From NCBI GenBank assembly GCA_902984215.1, contig CADWAF010004821.1, positions 1-22,033 of the forward strand: DNA of 22,033 bases. Reading direction: 5' to 3'. Below are positions 8,761 to 18,785 of the stretch, piece after piece. The stretch comes from Willaertia magna (taxonomy: Eukaryota; Heterolobosea; Eutetramitea; Acrasida; Naegleriidae). The notes under the pieces are model-generated. The model did not search any database. It was not told the DNA's origin and worked only from the letters and a program-made list of their open reading frames with translations. The position numbers and the translations under genes are program-made. Each line of letters begins with the position of its first letter. Positions within the stretch are counted from its first letter, which is position 1.

Positions 8761-10025
8761 TATCTTTATTTTCTGTCAACGTGTTTAAAACTTTATGATC
8801 ACATCTATAATTCTTATTTTCATTTCTTTCTAATATTTTAGATATTTCTTTATGCATAGTCTTAAATCTCTTTTTGAAATAGTTCATTATCATTGATCTA
8901 GGAACAGATCCTTTAAAGTCAACTAGGACAACCTTTGAAAATTTACAACGATTTTCCTCAACTTGTTGTATCATTACGCCATGAATATGAACTGCTCTGA
9001 CGTTACCCTTCTTTGGTGGAGGAAGCTCTGGACAGTCGCATGACTTTTTACAAACTATATAATTTCCCATATTATCTTTTACGCAAGTATATAAAGTAGG
9101 GAACTCTCTCATAGCTAAAGGAAAATATAATTGATGTGTTTCTAACACTAAAGATGATGCTAATTGTTCTTCAGATTTCGTTGCGCGTGGAATGTATGAT
9201 AGTGGTTGAACGTCAACTAAATTTACGTCGTATTTCTTTCTTAATTGGGAATTAAATAATGTGTGAATTAGCTCTAATGCATTACACTTAAATTCCATTT
9301 CAACTCTTATCATCTTATCTTGAGGAATAGAACCAAATTCATATAATTGCTTAGAAGAATATAACTTATGATTAGTAGATGTTTGAATTAAATCCCATTC
9401 ACTATCTAAATCACTTGTCAACCTTGATTTCAAAAATTCAATATCTTGTCTTATGAAGTGATCTGTTCTTATATTTATTATACTATCCTTAAGCGACGTT
9501 GGTACAGCACCATTCACGACACCGAGATCATAAAGTGCTTCTAAACCAGAATTTTGAACGTATTTTAAGAAATTATCGCTTTGTAAAAATGTTTTGAAAT
9601 GACCTTCTTTCAAATTGACTAAAATACTTATTTCTAGATCATCAAATAAATTAGAATTAATTTCATTATTTTCAAAACTTGTTAAAATAGCTTGTTTTAA
9701 AGGTGAAGAAATATTTAATTCATGAGTAGCTCCAACTTTTATAAATTCATCTATTATATGTTGAGCTTTTTTTATTCTATTCTTTTCTGATTTTATAACT
9801 TTATACTTATTAGCTTCTTGTATAAACATTACTAACTCTGCTCATTATAAGTAATTCATTGCTTGAATGGTTTAATGATAACTTACCTGAATTATGTGAA
9901 GATGATAGATATTCTCTAAAGCAATTGAATGACTCTTCATTTTCAATGATTGCTTCTAAACAAAAATCTATAACAGCTAAATCTTTGACAGTAAAGTTAC
10001 TTCTATTAGCTAATCTAAAAGGCAT
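8750..10025 (-). CDS. RGS-START domain protein
   Basis: Two exons, complement(8750..9831, 9887..10025), 406 residues. The 55-nt intron (9832-9886; GTAAGT...TTAG) joins FREYLSSSHNS to VMFIQEANKYK in frame and completes an RGS domain (residues about 17-140, including NRIKKAQHIIDEFIKVGAT and LKEGHFKTFLQSDNFLKYV). Residues about 187-380 form a START lipid-binding domain: WDLIQTSTNHKLYSS, RVEMEFKCNALELIHTLF, TLYTCVKDNMGNYIVCKKS, HIHGVMIQQVEENRCKFSKV and the C-terminal helix PRSMIMNYFKKRF. By family, the protein would link a G-alpha regulator to a lipid ligand in the cytosol. The start at 10025 is the first in-frame ATG. An out-of-frame ATG at 10152 lies upstream and may be in the leader. Confidence 0.85.
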
Positions 10026-10176
10026 TGCAATAATTATTAATTTTTTTGATTCAATTATTAGTTGCAAGTAATTGCACTTAAATTTATCGGCAAATTTGCA
10101 TTTCGCCAAAAGGCACGAATATTGAGAATCGTGTTTCCAAAGGTCCACGCATAGTATTTGTTTTTAAATGTTAATT

Positions 10177-10330
10177 GTACCAAAAAGAAAGTGTTCCTTA
10201 ACATAAAAGTACCAATTTGTTTTCTTGGTAGTAATTAGAGCTCCGCATCTTTCCCTTTAATTTCCATTTTTCGAAATCGGGATGACTAAATTGTGAATTG
10301 TACCAAATAGTTGAGAGTCAAGTTTGGTAC
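10177..10330. promoter_or_regulatory. Cluster of GTACCAA motifs
   Basis: GTACCAA occurs at 10177-10183, 10209-10215 and 10300-10306, with an inverted copy TTGGTAC at 10324-10330. The first and third lie in a 12-bp direct repeat AATTGTACCAAA (10173-10184 and 10296-10307). Four copies in 154 bp of AT-rich DNA are unlikely by chance, and the position between divergent genes suggests a transcription-factor site. The factor is unknown. Confidence 0.4.
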
Positions 10331-10444
10331 CATCGAGCGTTAAGTTATTCATTTTTTTTGGTTGGAAATGTAATACAAACAGCTCACTAATAGAAAATGA
10401 AACTTTTACAATATTAAGAATGATAACTAAATTACTAAATTTAT

Positions 10445-10613
10445 TAACAATTTTATTAAATTTAAATAGCTCCCTTTGGGAGTTAAATTTAATAAAATTG
10501 TTATGTATTGTTGACGGACAGTTTGTATCAAATTTTTCCGTCAACAAATTAGTTATTTAACTACTAGCTCCCAAAAGGGAAATAGTAGTTAAATAAAATT
10601 TTATTAAATTTAA
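10445..10613. repeat. Three-hairpin block with a repeated arm
   Basis: Hairpin A (10445-10503) has a perfect 21-bp stem, a 4-nt bulge and a CTCCC-TTT-GGGAG cap. Hairpin B (10508-10547) has an 11-bp stem TTGTTGACGGA/TCCGTCAACAA with an 18-nt loop. Hairpin C (10553-10596) has a 14-bp stem and a TCCC-AAAA-GGGA cap. The 17 nt after C (10597-10613) repeat the left arm of A, so the right arm of A could pair with either copy and enclose B and C. A and C both carry TAGCTCCC at the cap. It may be a small inverted-repeat (MITE-like) element or a structured leader RNA. Confidence 0.6.
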
Positions 10614-10781
10614 CATATATTATTAAAACTGAAATTACAGTGTAGACAGCAAAGATCATTGAGCGTTTGCTCGTTTTTTGAGGCCGCAAAAATTTTGCCC
10701 CAAACTGTCCTCGCCAGCGACATGAGGCAAGTCATCTATCTTCTTATCGCATATCAACAGAAGCGCCAATTCACAAAATAA

Positions 10782-13052
10782 ATGTCACTGGAAAATATAA
10801 CACCAATTAATAATTTACCAAATAATACTAACCATGATGACAGTAATCATCTACTTCCAAATGATCTAACGATGCATCAAGAAGAACTACAAACCATTCC
10901 ACTTTCTTCTTCTTCACAATCGCCATCGTCAACAACAAAAGTAGGTCACAAAAAAACAATTACTAGAAGACAAACTTCTATTAAAGATATTCTTTTGGCT
11001 GAAAAGAAATTATTGGAAAGATCATCTGATCCAACACCTTCTTTTTCTTTAACGAATAATAAAAATTTGATTTCTTTAGATTTCAATAATATTCAACAAT
11101 TATATTTAAAATTAAATACTAATGAACCACTTTCGGTAATTTTCTTACCTGACTATCAACCTTCTTCTTCAACGTCAACTTTTCAACAAAATAATGTAAA
11201 TGTTTCTTCTTCTTTTAGTGAATTTGATGTGATTGATTTAAATTCAAAAAAACAAACAATAACCACAGATAATAATAGTTTATATAAATTAATTCCAGAT
11301 AATGTACCATATACACATCCAATATTTCTTTCTGGAATCGATAAATTAAGAAGAGTAATAGAAAAAGAATTTAAAACTATGGGACCACATTCACAAATAA
11401 TAAGAGATGCTATTTTATGGAGAAGAACATTAGATAATCCAGAATATAAAAATTTAGGAAATATTTTAAGAAGAATATTTTGTGTGATAAGATTTGGTGG
11501 ATTAATGTATAGACAAAATGAAAAATCAGATTATTGTAATGCTAAATGGAATATGTGGTATAAAACAAATTATCCAATAGCAAGTGTTTTGTCACATGGA
11601 AGTAGAGTAATAATACAATTAGAAAAGATGAATGGTGAGAATAGTGGTGATCATTTAATGGATGAACATTCGTTTTGGAAATGGTTAATCACTGGAAAAC
11701 CAGATGGTGACGTTTCAAAATATATTTCAACTAAAACAAGTGGTAATGAAGCAAGAATTGAGGGGAAGATAATTTTTAGAAGACTTGGAGCTACACATGC
11801 CCTAGATTATTTAAAAGATGAAGATTTATCATTGCTAATACATCAACAAGAAGATATTAAATATGATTACTCAATGTCATCTTCTATGATGTCAATGAGC
11901 AATACCGCAACCACAAACAGTTCAATGGGTGGTAGTTTGAATAGTAATTTAGGAATTATCACTAGAGAGAGTGATGATTTCGTTTTTGTAGAGAAAGAAG
12001 GTAGTAGCTCATTAAGTTCATCTTCTAATTCAATTTATACCCATTTACAATTATTGGAAAATCAAGAAAAAGATAATTCTTCAGTAATCACAGACAATGT
12101 CACAAATAATAATGAAGAAAATGTACCAGAATCTCCCAGAAATTCTATTTCAAGACAAAGAAGTTCAAGAACTAGAAAGCCTTCTTCGGTAAGACCACTA
12201 CCAACGACAAATAACATAGGAAGTTTTAGCACCAATACGTTAAATAGGGCAGTTGTTATGGAACCAAATAATAACAGTAATAATAACAATACTGTATCAC
12301 CTAAAATCATAGATACCTCAAAATATTCTCTTAAATTACCATTTGGAAAGAAGAAATTAATTCATGAAACTAAAACTTTTGGAATTACATTGAGAGGTAT
12401 GTTAAACAACTTTTTTAACAAAATCTTATATTTTATAGATACAAAGATATTTCGTACAGATAATAGTATTTTAAAACATCATAGACGTAAGTTTATTTTG
12501 CATTTAACAATTGTGACTTAATGACGCGGATTATTTAGATTGGGGAATGAATTTACCAATAGGAGGAGCTGAAAATACCAGTTTGTCTGGAAAGAAAATA
12601 GAATGCAATGGAGAGCATGGACATTTGTATATCTATTATCAATCACCAAAAGAAGGTAGATATGGTGGTTTGTTGAGTAAGTATTAATAATTTATAAATG
12701 ACAATAATATGACAAATATTATAGTTGGAGTAGAAGGCTCTGAGTTCAGTAAATTTGATCAAGGTGGAGGATATCATGGATTATCTGCCAAGTCACCACT
12801 TTTTTCTCCTACTTTTGTAAGTTTTTTTGTAATTTTTGTAACAAATAATTTATTTTGTGTTAAAAGGGATACAAATGGAGAGCAAAATCAAAGAATGGTA
12901 AAATTGCACCTGATTTAAGTTCAATTTCTGGTCCAGATAAATACAACAGTTTATTTGTAGATTTAACATCTGGTTGGAGATTTTTAATTGATAAGTATGA
13001 AAAAGAGTGGAATGATGATTTTGTAATGAAAACATCACTTCCTCCAAATTAA
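10782..13052 (+). CDS. Five-exon protein of unknown function with two conserved-looking domains
   Basis: Exons join(10782..12396, 12439..12486, 12539..12676, 12725..12816, 12867..13052) give 692 residues; the introns are 42, 52, 48 and 50 nt (GTATGT or GTAAGT...AG) and every junction keeps phase. The first intron is a multiple of three, so retaining it would not break the frame. Residues 1-160 are Ser/Asn-rich and disordered. Residues about 165-360 form a domain with ILWRRTLDNPEYKN, IASVLSHGSRVIIQLEKM, FWKWLITGKPDG and RRLGATHALDYL. Residues 380-530 are low-complexity, with a basic patch. Residues about 553-692 form a Gly/His-rich domain: HWGMNLPIGGAENTS, GEHGHLYIYYQSP, YGGLLIGVEGSEFSKFDQGG, YNSLFVDLTSGWRFL. 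I do not recognise either domain; no catalytic motif is certain. Confidence 0.75.
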
Positions 13053-13194
13053 ATTGACAATTTTCTTAAAATAAATCCATTTATTTGGACTAAACACCTT
13101 TTTATAACTTTAATCAATTAATTATTTACAAATATTCAAAGAAAATAGAGTACAAAGACTATATTTAATTGGAATTACGAAAATTTTAAAAAAA

Positions 13195-14510
13195 ATGAAT
13201 TTAAATGAAAGAAATATTAAAAATTTAAGGAAAGAGATTATTATAGGAGATAAATTAATAGATAGTAATAATGTATTACATTTTCCTTACATTTCTTCAA
13301 CTTGTAATACCTCAAATTTTCTTGTAAATAATGTACATAAGAAATATGATGATATCGTTATAGAACAATGTGAACTGTCTACCAATTCCTATAAAATCCT
13401 TAGTAATTCTTCCTCTTTATTACTCGCTAATAATAAAGAATTGACAGAATTATTTATAGAATGTCTTGATAGTTCGGAATTGAAAATGATAGAAGTTTTT
13501 TCTTTAATGTATCAATCTTTAAATATTAAATCTATTGAGATAGTGGAATACTCCTTTTTCTTGATAAACCAACTAGACAAAGATCAAACAATTAAAATTT
13601 TAACATTTTTAAAAACTTGGATAACACAATATTATTTAAAATTTAGTAAATTTGAAATATTAGGGAATTTTATTAAGGTAATAAGTGTTTTAAGAAATAA
13701 ATTAGAAAATATAAAAGATAAATCACCACATGTTATTGAGATATTGGATATTGTAAGTAGTATTGTATTAAACTTTGTTTTTATTGATTAAAATGTTAAG
13801 CTAAACTCACGAAATGATTCATTACTTTTTTCTAGTCAAGTAATAAGAATGGAAAAACATTTACTTCAAAGAATGTCAAATAATAATTCTACAATAACAT
13901 CATTATTAGATATAAATATTAAAGAATGTTGTAAACATTTAACATATTTATTTGGAAAATATTTTTTAATGCTAGAACCTCAAGAATTTTTAAATGCAAA
14001 TTGGACAAAACCAAAAAGAAAACATTTATCTCCCAATATTATAAATAATATAAATCAATTTAATCATTATTCTTTATTTTTTGCAAGTTTAATAGTAAAT
14101 GAAATAAATTTAGAAAAAAGAAAAGTACTTTTAGAATATTTAATTAAATTAGGAATGGAATGGAAAGTGTTATTTGTATACCAAATTTAGGAAAACATCT
14201 CAATGAACTAACGTTAATTGAAGAAGGAGTTAAAGATGTGAAATATAAAATGGAACTATTTTATGGTATTATAAATTCCAAAATAATACAAATACAACAA
14301 TTCCTTATTAAAAGATTACAACACAGTGTCACTTTAAATTTCCAAATATTACAATTCTTACTTGAAACGAATGGAAAATGCAAGAACAATGATGTTTTAA
14401 TTGAATTATCAAAGAAGATTGAAACAACTACCTTAGTCAGTTCTCCACAACAACGCCCTTCATTAGCTCAATTAAGATATGCTAAAACAGTTTCAAATCT
14501 TTTAAAGTGA
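13195..14510 (+). pseudogene. Broken Ras guanine-nucleotide exchange factor (RasGEF_N + CDC25)
   Basis: Three frames carry pieces of one RasGEF. Piece 1 (13195-about 13752) has a RasGEF_N domain: LFIECLDSSELKMIEVFSLM, then QTIKILTFLKTWITQYY. Piece 2 (13836/13849-14157) is the first half of the CDC25 catalytic domain: KECCKHLTYLFGKYFLMLEP, then SPNIINNINQFNHYSLFFA. Piece 3 (14160-14510) is the end of that domain: PNLGKHLNELTLIEEG. The obvious intron between pieces 1 and 2 (GTAAGT at 13753, TTTTTTCTAG ending 13835, 83 nt) gives the wrong phase. Pieces 2 and 3 are in different frames, and the helices around the usual NNFNxLMAI region and catalytic hairpin, roughly 60-80 residues, are absent. The junction sits in a GGAAT tandem (14152-14165). 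An active exchange factor is very unlikely. Confidence 0.75.
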
Positions 14511-14576
14511 TTTACAATAATTTGTGTAAATCTATTTATTTACTTATTCATTTACATCTTTTTGTAAAATATAAAA

Positions 14577-15369
14577 TTATTGTATATTACAACCTTTCTT
14601 TTTTTCTTCTTTACCATTTTGAGTTGAATTTGGATCCAAAGCACATTGTATAACAAAATTAAAAGTATCTTTTAATCCTTCACCTGTTTTAGCACTACAT
14701 TCAGTATAGAAACAAGCTCCGACATCTTTTGCGATTTGAATTCCTTCATCCTTTGTAACTGCTTTAATATTTTCTCTTTCCAGATAATCTGGATCTTTTC
14801 TTAAATCTGTTTTTGTACCTGCAACTACAAGTGGAACTTTAGGACAATGCTATTTTAGTATTATTATTGTTGGAATAGTAATAAATAATTATTGATTGCT
14901 GTCAGTACTTACATGTCTTATTTCAGGAACCCATTTTGCTTTAATATTATGTAAACTAGTAGGATTCACTACTGAAAAACAAACTAAAAAGACTTGAGCA
15001 TCTGGATAAGAAAGAGGTCTTAAACGATCATAATCATCCTAATTTAATTATAGAAGTAAAATTATTAATTAATGAATCAATTAAAAAGATATCTTACTTG
15101 ACCTGCTGTATCCCACAATCCGAGGGCTACTGTTGTATCTTTATATAAAACATTGGCACTATAATTATCAAATACTAATTATTTTTAACATTATTTCTCT
15201 TTTTATTGATACTTACCTGTTGGAACATAATCCTCCGGGAAAGTGTTGGAAGCGAATCTTTAAAATTAATAAAATTGAAATTCATAAAATTAAATACTTA
15301 CGATATAAGCATACACGTTTTACCAACAGCACCGTCTCCAACAACTACACACTTTATTGATGTATCCAT
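14577..15369 (-). CDS. Rac/Rho-family small GTPase
   Basis: Five exons, complement(14577..14849, 14913..15038, 15098..15174, 15217..15257, 15302..15369), 194 residues, with introns of 63, 59, 42 and 44 nt. All G boxes are present: GDGAVGKTC (G1), [13 protein letters not shown] (switch I with its Thr), [18 protein letters not shown] (G3 with catalytic Gln), AGTKTDL (G4, TKxD as in Rho proteins) and [11 protein letters not shown] (G5). The C-terminus is a Lys-rich stretch ending CNIQ, a CaaX box; Gln at the last position favours farnesylation. By family it cycles between GTP and GDP at the plasma membrane and drives actin assembly, motility and phagocytosis. Length and motifs fit Rac. It converges on the RasGEF relic, with stop codons about 66 bp apart. 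Confidence 0.95.
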
Positions 15370-15798
15370 TCTTTGTTAATATACACTATTTTTTTTTTTA
15401 AAAGATGGTGGCTATTAGTTTTTTTTTCGATTTGTATGCCTGGATTGCGTGACATTTGAAAGTGATAATCTTTTTTTGGGATTGAAAGCGGGAACAAAGA
15501 AAATAATAGATGAGAGGCTTGTATTATAAAAATATTAGTTGTATTGGACGATTTTTGGCATCATCCTTACATAGACAACCCTTTTCTTTTAAATAAAGTT
15601 GTAGCTGGATTTTCTCATAATTTGTTCTACAATTACAGTTTGATTAGAAAAGGTTTGAATGGGTCTTTTGTTTTGTGTTGAACTGGGTGGAATGTTTGTT
15701 CTTAAATTCCACACTTTACAATTCTCGATATCAAGTATAAACAAAGCAACAATTAAATATGTTAAGAGTTTGCAAATTAAAGTGGATAATTTATTATT
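15370..15798. other. Gap between Rac start and delta-COP stop
   Basis: This 429-bp gap should contain the Rac promoter (minus strand, reading left from about 15500) and the delta-COP 3' region. A minus-strand frame without ATG is open for 39 codons (15643-15527; includes YEKIQLQLYLKEKGCLC), which may be a relic or chance. I see no repeat or RNA gene here. Confidence 0.5.
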
Positions 15799-16367
15799 TT
15801 AAACAATTTTATAATCAGAAACTGTTAAAGAAGTATTAGAAGAGAATCGTTGTTCGCTATCATCATTAACAGAAACAACATTTTCAATACTGACACCTGA
15901 AATTGAATTATTTGTTGAAAACTTAATATCTACTGGGAAAAACTTATTTTCATCTGAACGTTCGTTAATTACAAATTCTATATTTCCAGAAGCATTTGAG
16001 GAATCTATAATATCAAATGACCAAACAAATGCACTATTTTTGTTATCGATTTTAAATGTTCCATGTTCATTTGATTCTACTTTTACATTAGTTGATGGAA
16101 TAGGAACAGTAATAACTACATTATGTAATTCTATATTTGTATCTTGTAAAGTATATTCTAAGCTTACAGTTGTATCATTAGAAGAAGTATTTGGCCAACA
16201 ATTTACAGTAAAAGGTAAAATAGTTTCATCAAAATTACCTTGTGAACGCCAAGTTAATATCTTTAAAGGATTACCAGTTGGGAATTCTTTATCTTTCCTC
16301 TTCAAAGCTAAACAATGTTCATCTGAGAATAATTTCTTATCTATATTTGGATGTAATTTAAAGTTGC
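15799..16367 (-). CDS. Coatomer subunit delta (delta-COP), C-terminal exon only
   Basis: The frame encodes the C-terminal mu-homology part of delta-COP: LHPNIDKKLFSDEHCLALKR, FPTGNPLKILTWRSQG, TILPFTVNCWPNTSSND, VSLEYTLQD, SAFVWSFDIIDSSNASGNIE and FFPVDIKFSTNNSISGV, ending at a TAA (15801-15799). Delta-COP is one of the seven COPI coat subunits and acts in Golgi-to-ER vesicle transport. Only 188 residues are here, against about 500 for the full protein; the N-terminal longin part is absent. A possible splice acceptor (AATAAAG|GC) lies at 16368-16369, and the frame closes at 16377-16375. Upstream the sequence turns into extremely AT-rich DNA where I find no further delta-COP exon, although other introns here are only 42-63 nt. 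Confidence 0.88.
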
Positions 16368-17893
16368 CTTTATTTTACTGTCTATAATATTATTCATTAA
16401 TATAATAAACAAGATAAATGAATAATTATTATTGAAATTATGTTTTTTAATATTGTTTAATAATATTTTTAAATTTATCACTGTTACAATTGAATTTAAT
16501 AAAATTTAAATGGAATATTTAAAAATTAAAAATATAAAAAACACTATTCTTTTTTATTTTTTTAATTACCTTAATTTAACATCATTTTTTTTGAGAATTT
16601 AAATAAAAAATTTATAGTAGAAAATAATTTAAAAATTAAAAAAGAATACAATTATAATTTTAAAATTAAAACTAATAATAAAGTTTTATAAAGTATTTTT
16701 TAAATTATTTATAACACTAAAACTTATTAAAAATCTTTTAAAAATACTTTAAATAAATAATTGTATAAACTAAAATTTTTTTTTTAAAAAAATAAGCTCT
16801 TTTTAAAAAGAAAATTATTTTTTTATTTATTATTTAATAAAGAATAATAAATAAGAAAAGTAATTAAATTTTATTAAAAAACAATAGTAACACTTAAAAA
16901 TAATAAATAAATAAAATAACTATATTAAATATACTTTTTATTAATCTTTTATTTTATCATTATCTTTACTTTCTTTACAAATTTAGCTTTTTTTAATAAT
17001 AATATTTATATTTTATATTTTTTATTGTCTATAATAAAATAATTAAAATTAAAATTTTATTTTTTATTATTAATATTAAAATTAATACTTGAAAACAATA
17101 AAATTTTAATTAATTTTATTATTATGTAATCTTTAATTAAAAAATTTTTAATTAAAACATTTATTTTATTTTAATAAATAAAATATTTTTTAATTTTTCT
17201 CATTAATCTTCATATTATACAACTGTTTTTTCATAATTATAATAATAAACTTTATAAATTTAATAATAAAATATCAATTAAAATAATTAAAATTATATTT
17301 AAAAAAATAATTTTTATTTTTTAAGTGAAATAAAAAAAATATTTTAATTACATATTTTATTAAAATTTACAAAAATAAAAAATATAATAATTTTCATTTA
17401 AAATTTTAAATAATTTAAGATTAAAATATAACAAAAATTATTTTAATTTAAATCTAAAGTAATTTAAAAAAATTATAAAAATATTTTTAATTAAAGCTAA
17501 ATTATTTATGAAATAAATAGATTTAAAAATATTATAATTAAATTCTTAATAATTTACAAATAATTTAAACTAAAAATAGAATTATTTTTATTTAATAAAT
17601 TTTTTAATAATATAACTACAAATATAATAAAAAATATATTTATAATAATTTATTTACTTAATTAATATTAAAACTAATAAAAAAAATATTAAAAGATTTT
17701 TATAATAATATAAATATAAATTTGTTTTTTTTTAATAAAAGATAATTAATATTTAAATTTATAAAAATTATTTTAAATTTAATATTTTTAAAAAAATTAA
17801 TATAATTAATATTTTTATTTATTTTTTCTAAATTAATTCAATACTATTATTACAATATTTATAATTAAAACTTAAAGAATTAAAATTATTATA

Positions 17894-18322
17894 TTAAATA
17901 AATAATTTAAAACTCTTTAAAAATGTAACTATATTTAAAGATTTATTATAAAATCTAATTAAATTATCTCTTATATCTTCTTTAAAATCTAAAGATGACA
18001 TATAATGATGATTAATTAATAATAAAAGTTTAATCATAATATAATTAAATTTATTAGTATTAAAAATAAAAAAATTATAAATAAATAAATTTTTATCTAT
18101 AAAAATTAAATAAAAAGAAAAATTATTAATTATTTTTTGATTGAAGTTATGTATAAAAAATATAAGTTCTTTTTAAGTTATTTCTAAATTTATAAATTTA
18201 AAACTTATTTTTTATAAAAGTGAGATGAATTGAATTAATTTATATGACTTAGATATTTGAAATATAAAAGTTATAATATAATAATTCAATATTAATTTTT
18301 TTAAATTAATTATTAAAATTAT
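17894..18322 (-). pseudogene. Stop-poor minus-strand frame in the AT block
   Basis: In one frame, reading leftward: 36 open codons (18322-18215), TAA, 12 codons, TAA, then 92 open codons (18172-17897) to a TAA at 17896-17894. The 92-codon part has two Met; from the first (about codon 46) it reads MIKLLLLINHHYMSSLDFKE and DIRDNLIRFYNKSLNIVTFL, with charged residues spread as in real proteins. With so little G+C a stop is expected about every nine codons. I recognise no family. It may be the remains of a gene whose composition has drifted. Confidence 0.4.
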
Positions 18323-18523
18323 TTACTGGTAAATAATTAATAAAAATAAATTATAAAATTATTTATTAATAAACAATTAATATAAATAAATCTCAAAATT
18401 TAATAAATATATTAAAATAGTAAAAAAAAATTATTATTGAATATTAAAATTGGTTTATTAAAAAATAAAAAATAATTTAAAAAAATGAAACCATAAAAAA
18501 TTAATTTATTTTAAGATGTTTAA

Positions 18524-18785
18524 AATATTATTATTGATTTAGAAAAGATTTTAATAAATTTAAGTGAAAACATAATTAATAAATATTTAAATAAATGGTT
18601 AAATAAATTAAAAGAAAGTAAAAAGAATAAAAATAATATAATAAATGATAATATTGATTATAATAATATAGGTAGTAATAGTAAAGTGATTAATAAAGAA
18701 AATAATAAAGTTAGTAGTATAAAGAAAAAAATAAAAGAAAAAAAATAAAAATAATAGTAAAAGTGATAAAGATGATATAGTGTTA
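18524..18785 (+). pseudogene. Asn/Lys-rich stop-free frame with probable A-run frameshift
   Basis: The frame is open for 74 codons without ATG (18524-18745) to a TAA, encoding a hydrophilic chain such as DLEKILINLSENIINKYLNK, then NIDYNNIGSNSKVINKENN. Just before the stop, a run of A changes phase: the +1 frame continues with NNSKSDKDDIVLN to a TAG at 18789. This looks like a low-complexity coding tail that slipped in a homopolymer. It has no recognisable family. The purine-rich plus strand here also leaves the opposite strand open, which is treated as a shadow. Confidence 0.35.

Larger units (their letters stand above)
10026..10781. other. Shared 5' intergenic region of two divergent genes
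   Basis: This 756-bp gap lies between the start codons of the RGS-START gene (minus) and the 692-residue gene (plus), so it should hold both promoters. It contains a cluster of GTACCAA motifs and a block of three hairpins, annotated separately. The stretch 10640-10780 is richer in G+C than its surroundings and has a small GAGC-GTTT-GCTC hairpin followed by a T-run near 10658-10677. No tRNA or other known RNA was recognised. Confidence 0.6.

Noticed and set aside
10257..10560. Overlapping frames of 96 codons (minus) and 78 codons (plus)
   Set aside because: Both are produced by the palindromic hairpin arms, which read similarly on either strand; no domain is visible.
12062..12310. Leu-rich minus-strand frame of 82 codons
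   Set aside because: It is the complement of the Asn/Ser-rich linker of the 692-residue protein.
15133..15360. Plus-strand frame of 75 codons
   Set aside because: It is antisense to Rac exons 1-3 and two of its introns.
16040..16387. Plus-strand frame of 115 codons
   Set aside because: It is antisense to the delta-COP exon, which has strong family motifs.
16344..16505. Minus-strand frame of about 53 codons upstream of the delta-COP exon, considered as the preceding exon
   Set aside because: The translation has no resemblance to delta-COP and overlaps the exon in another frame.
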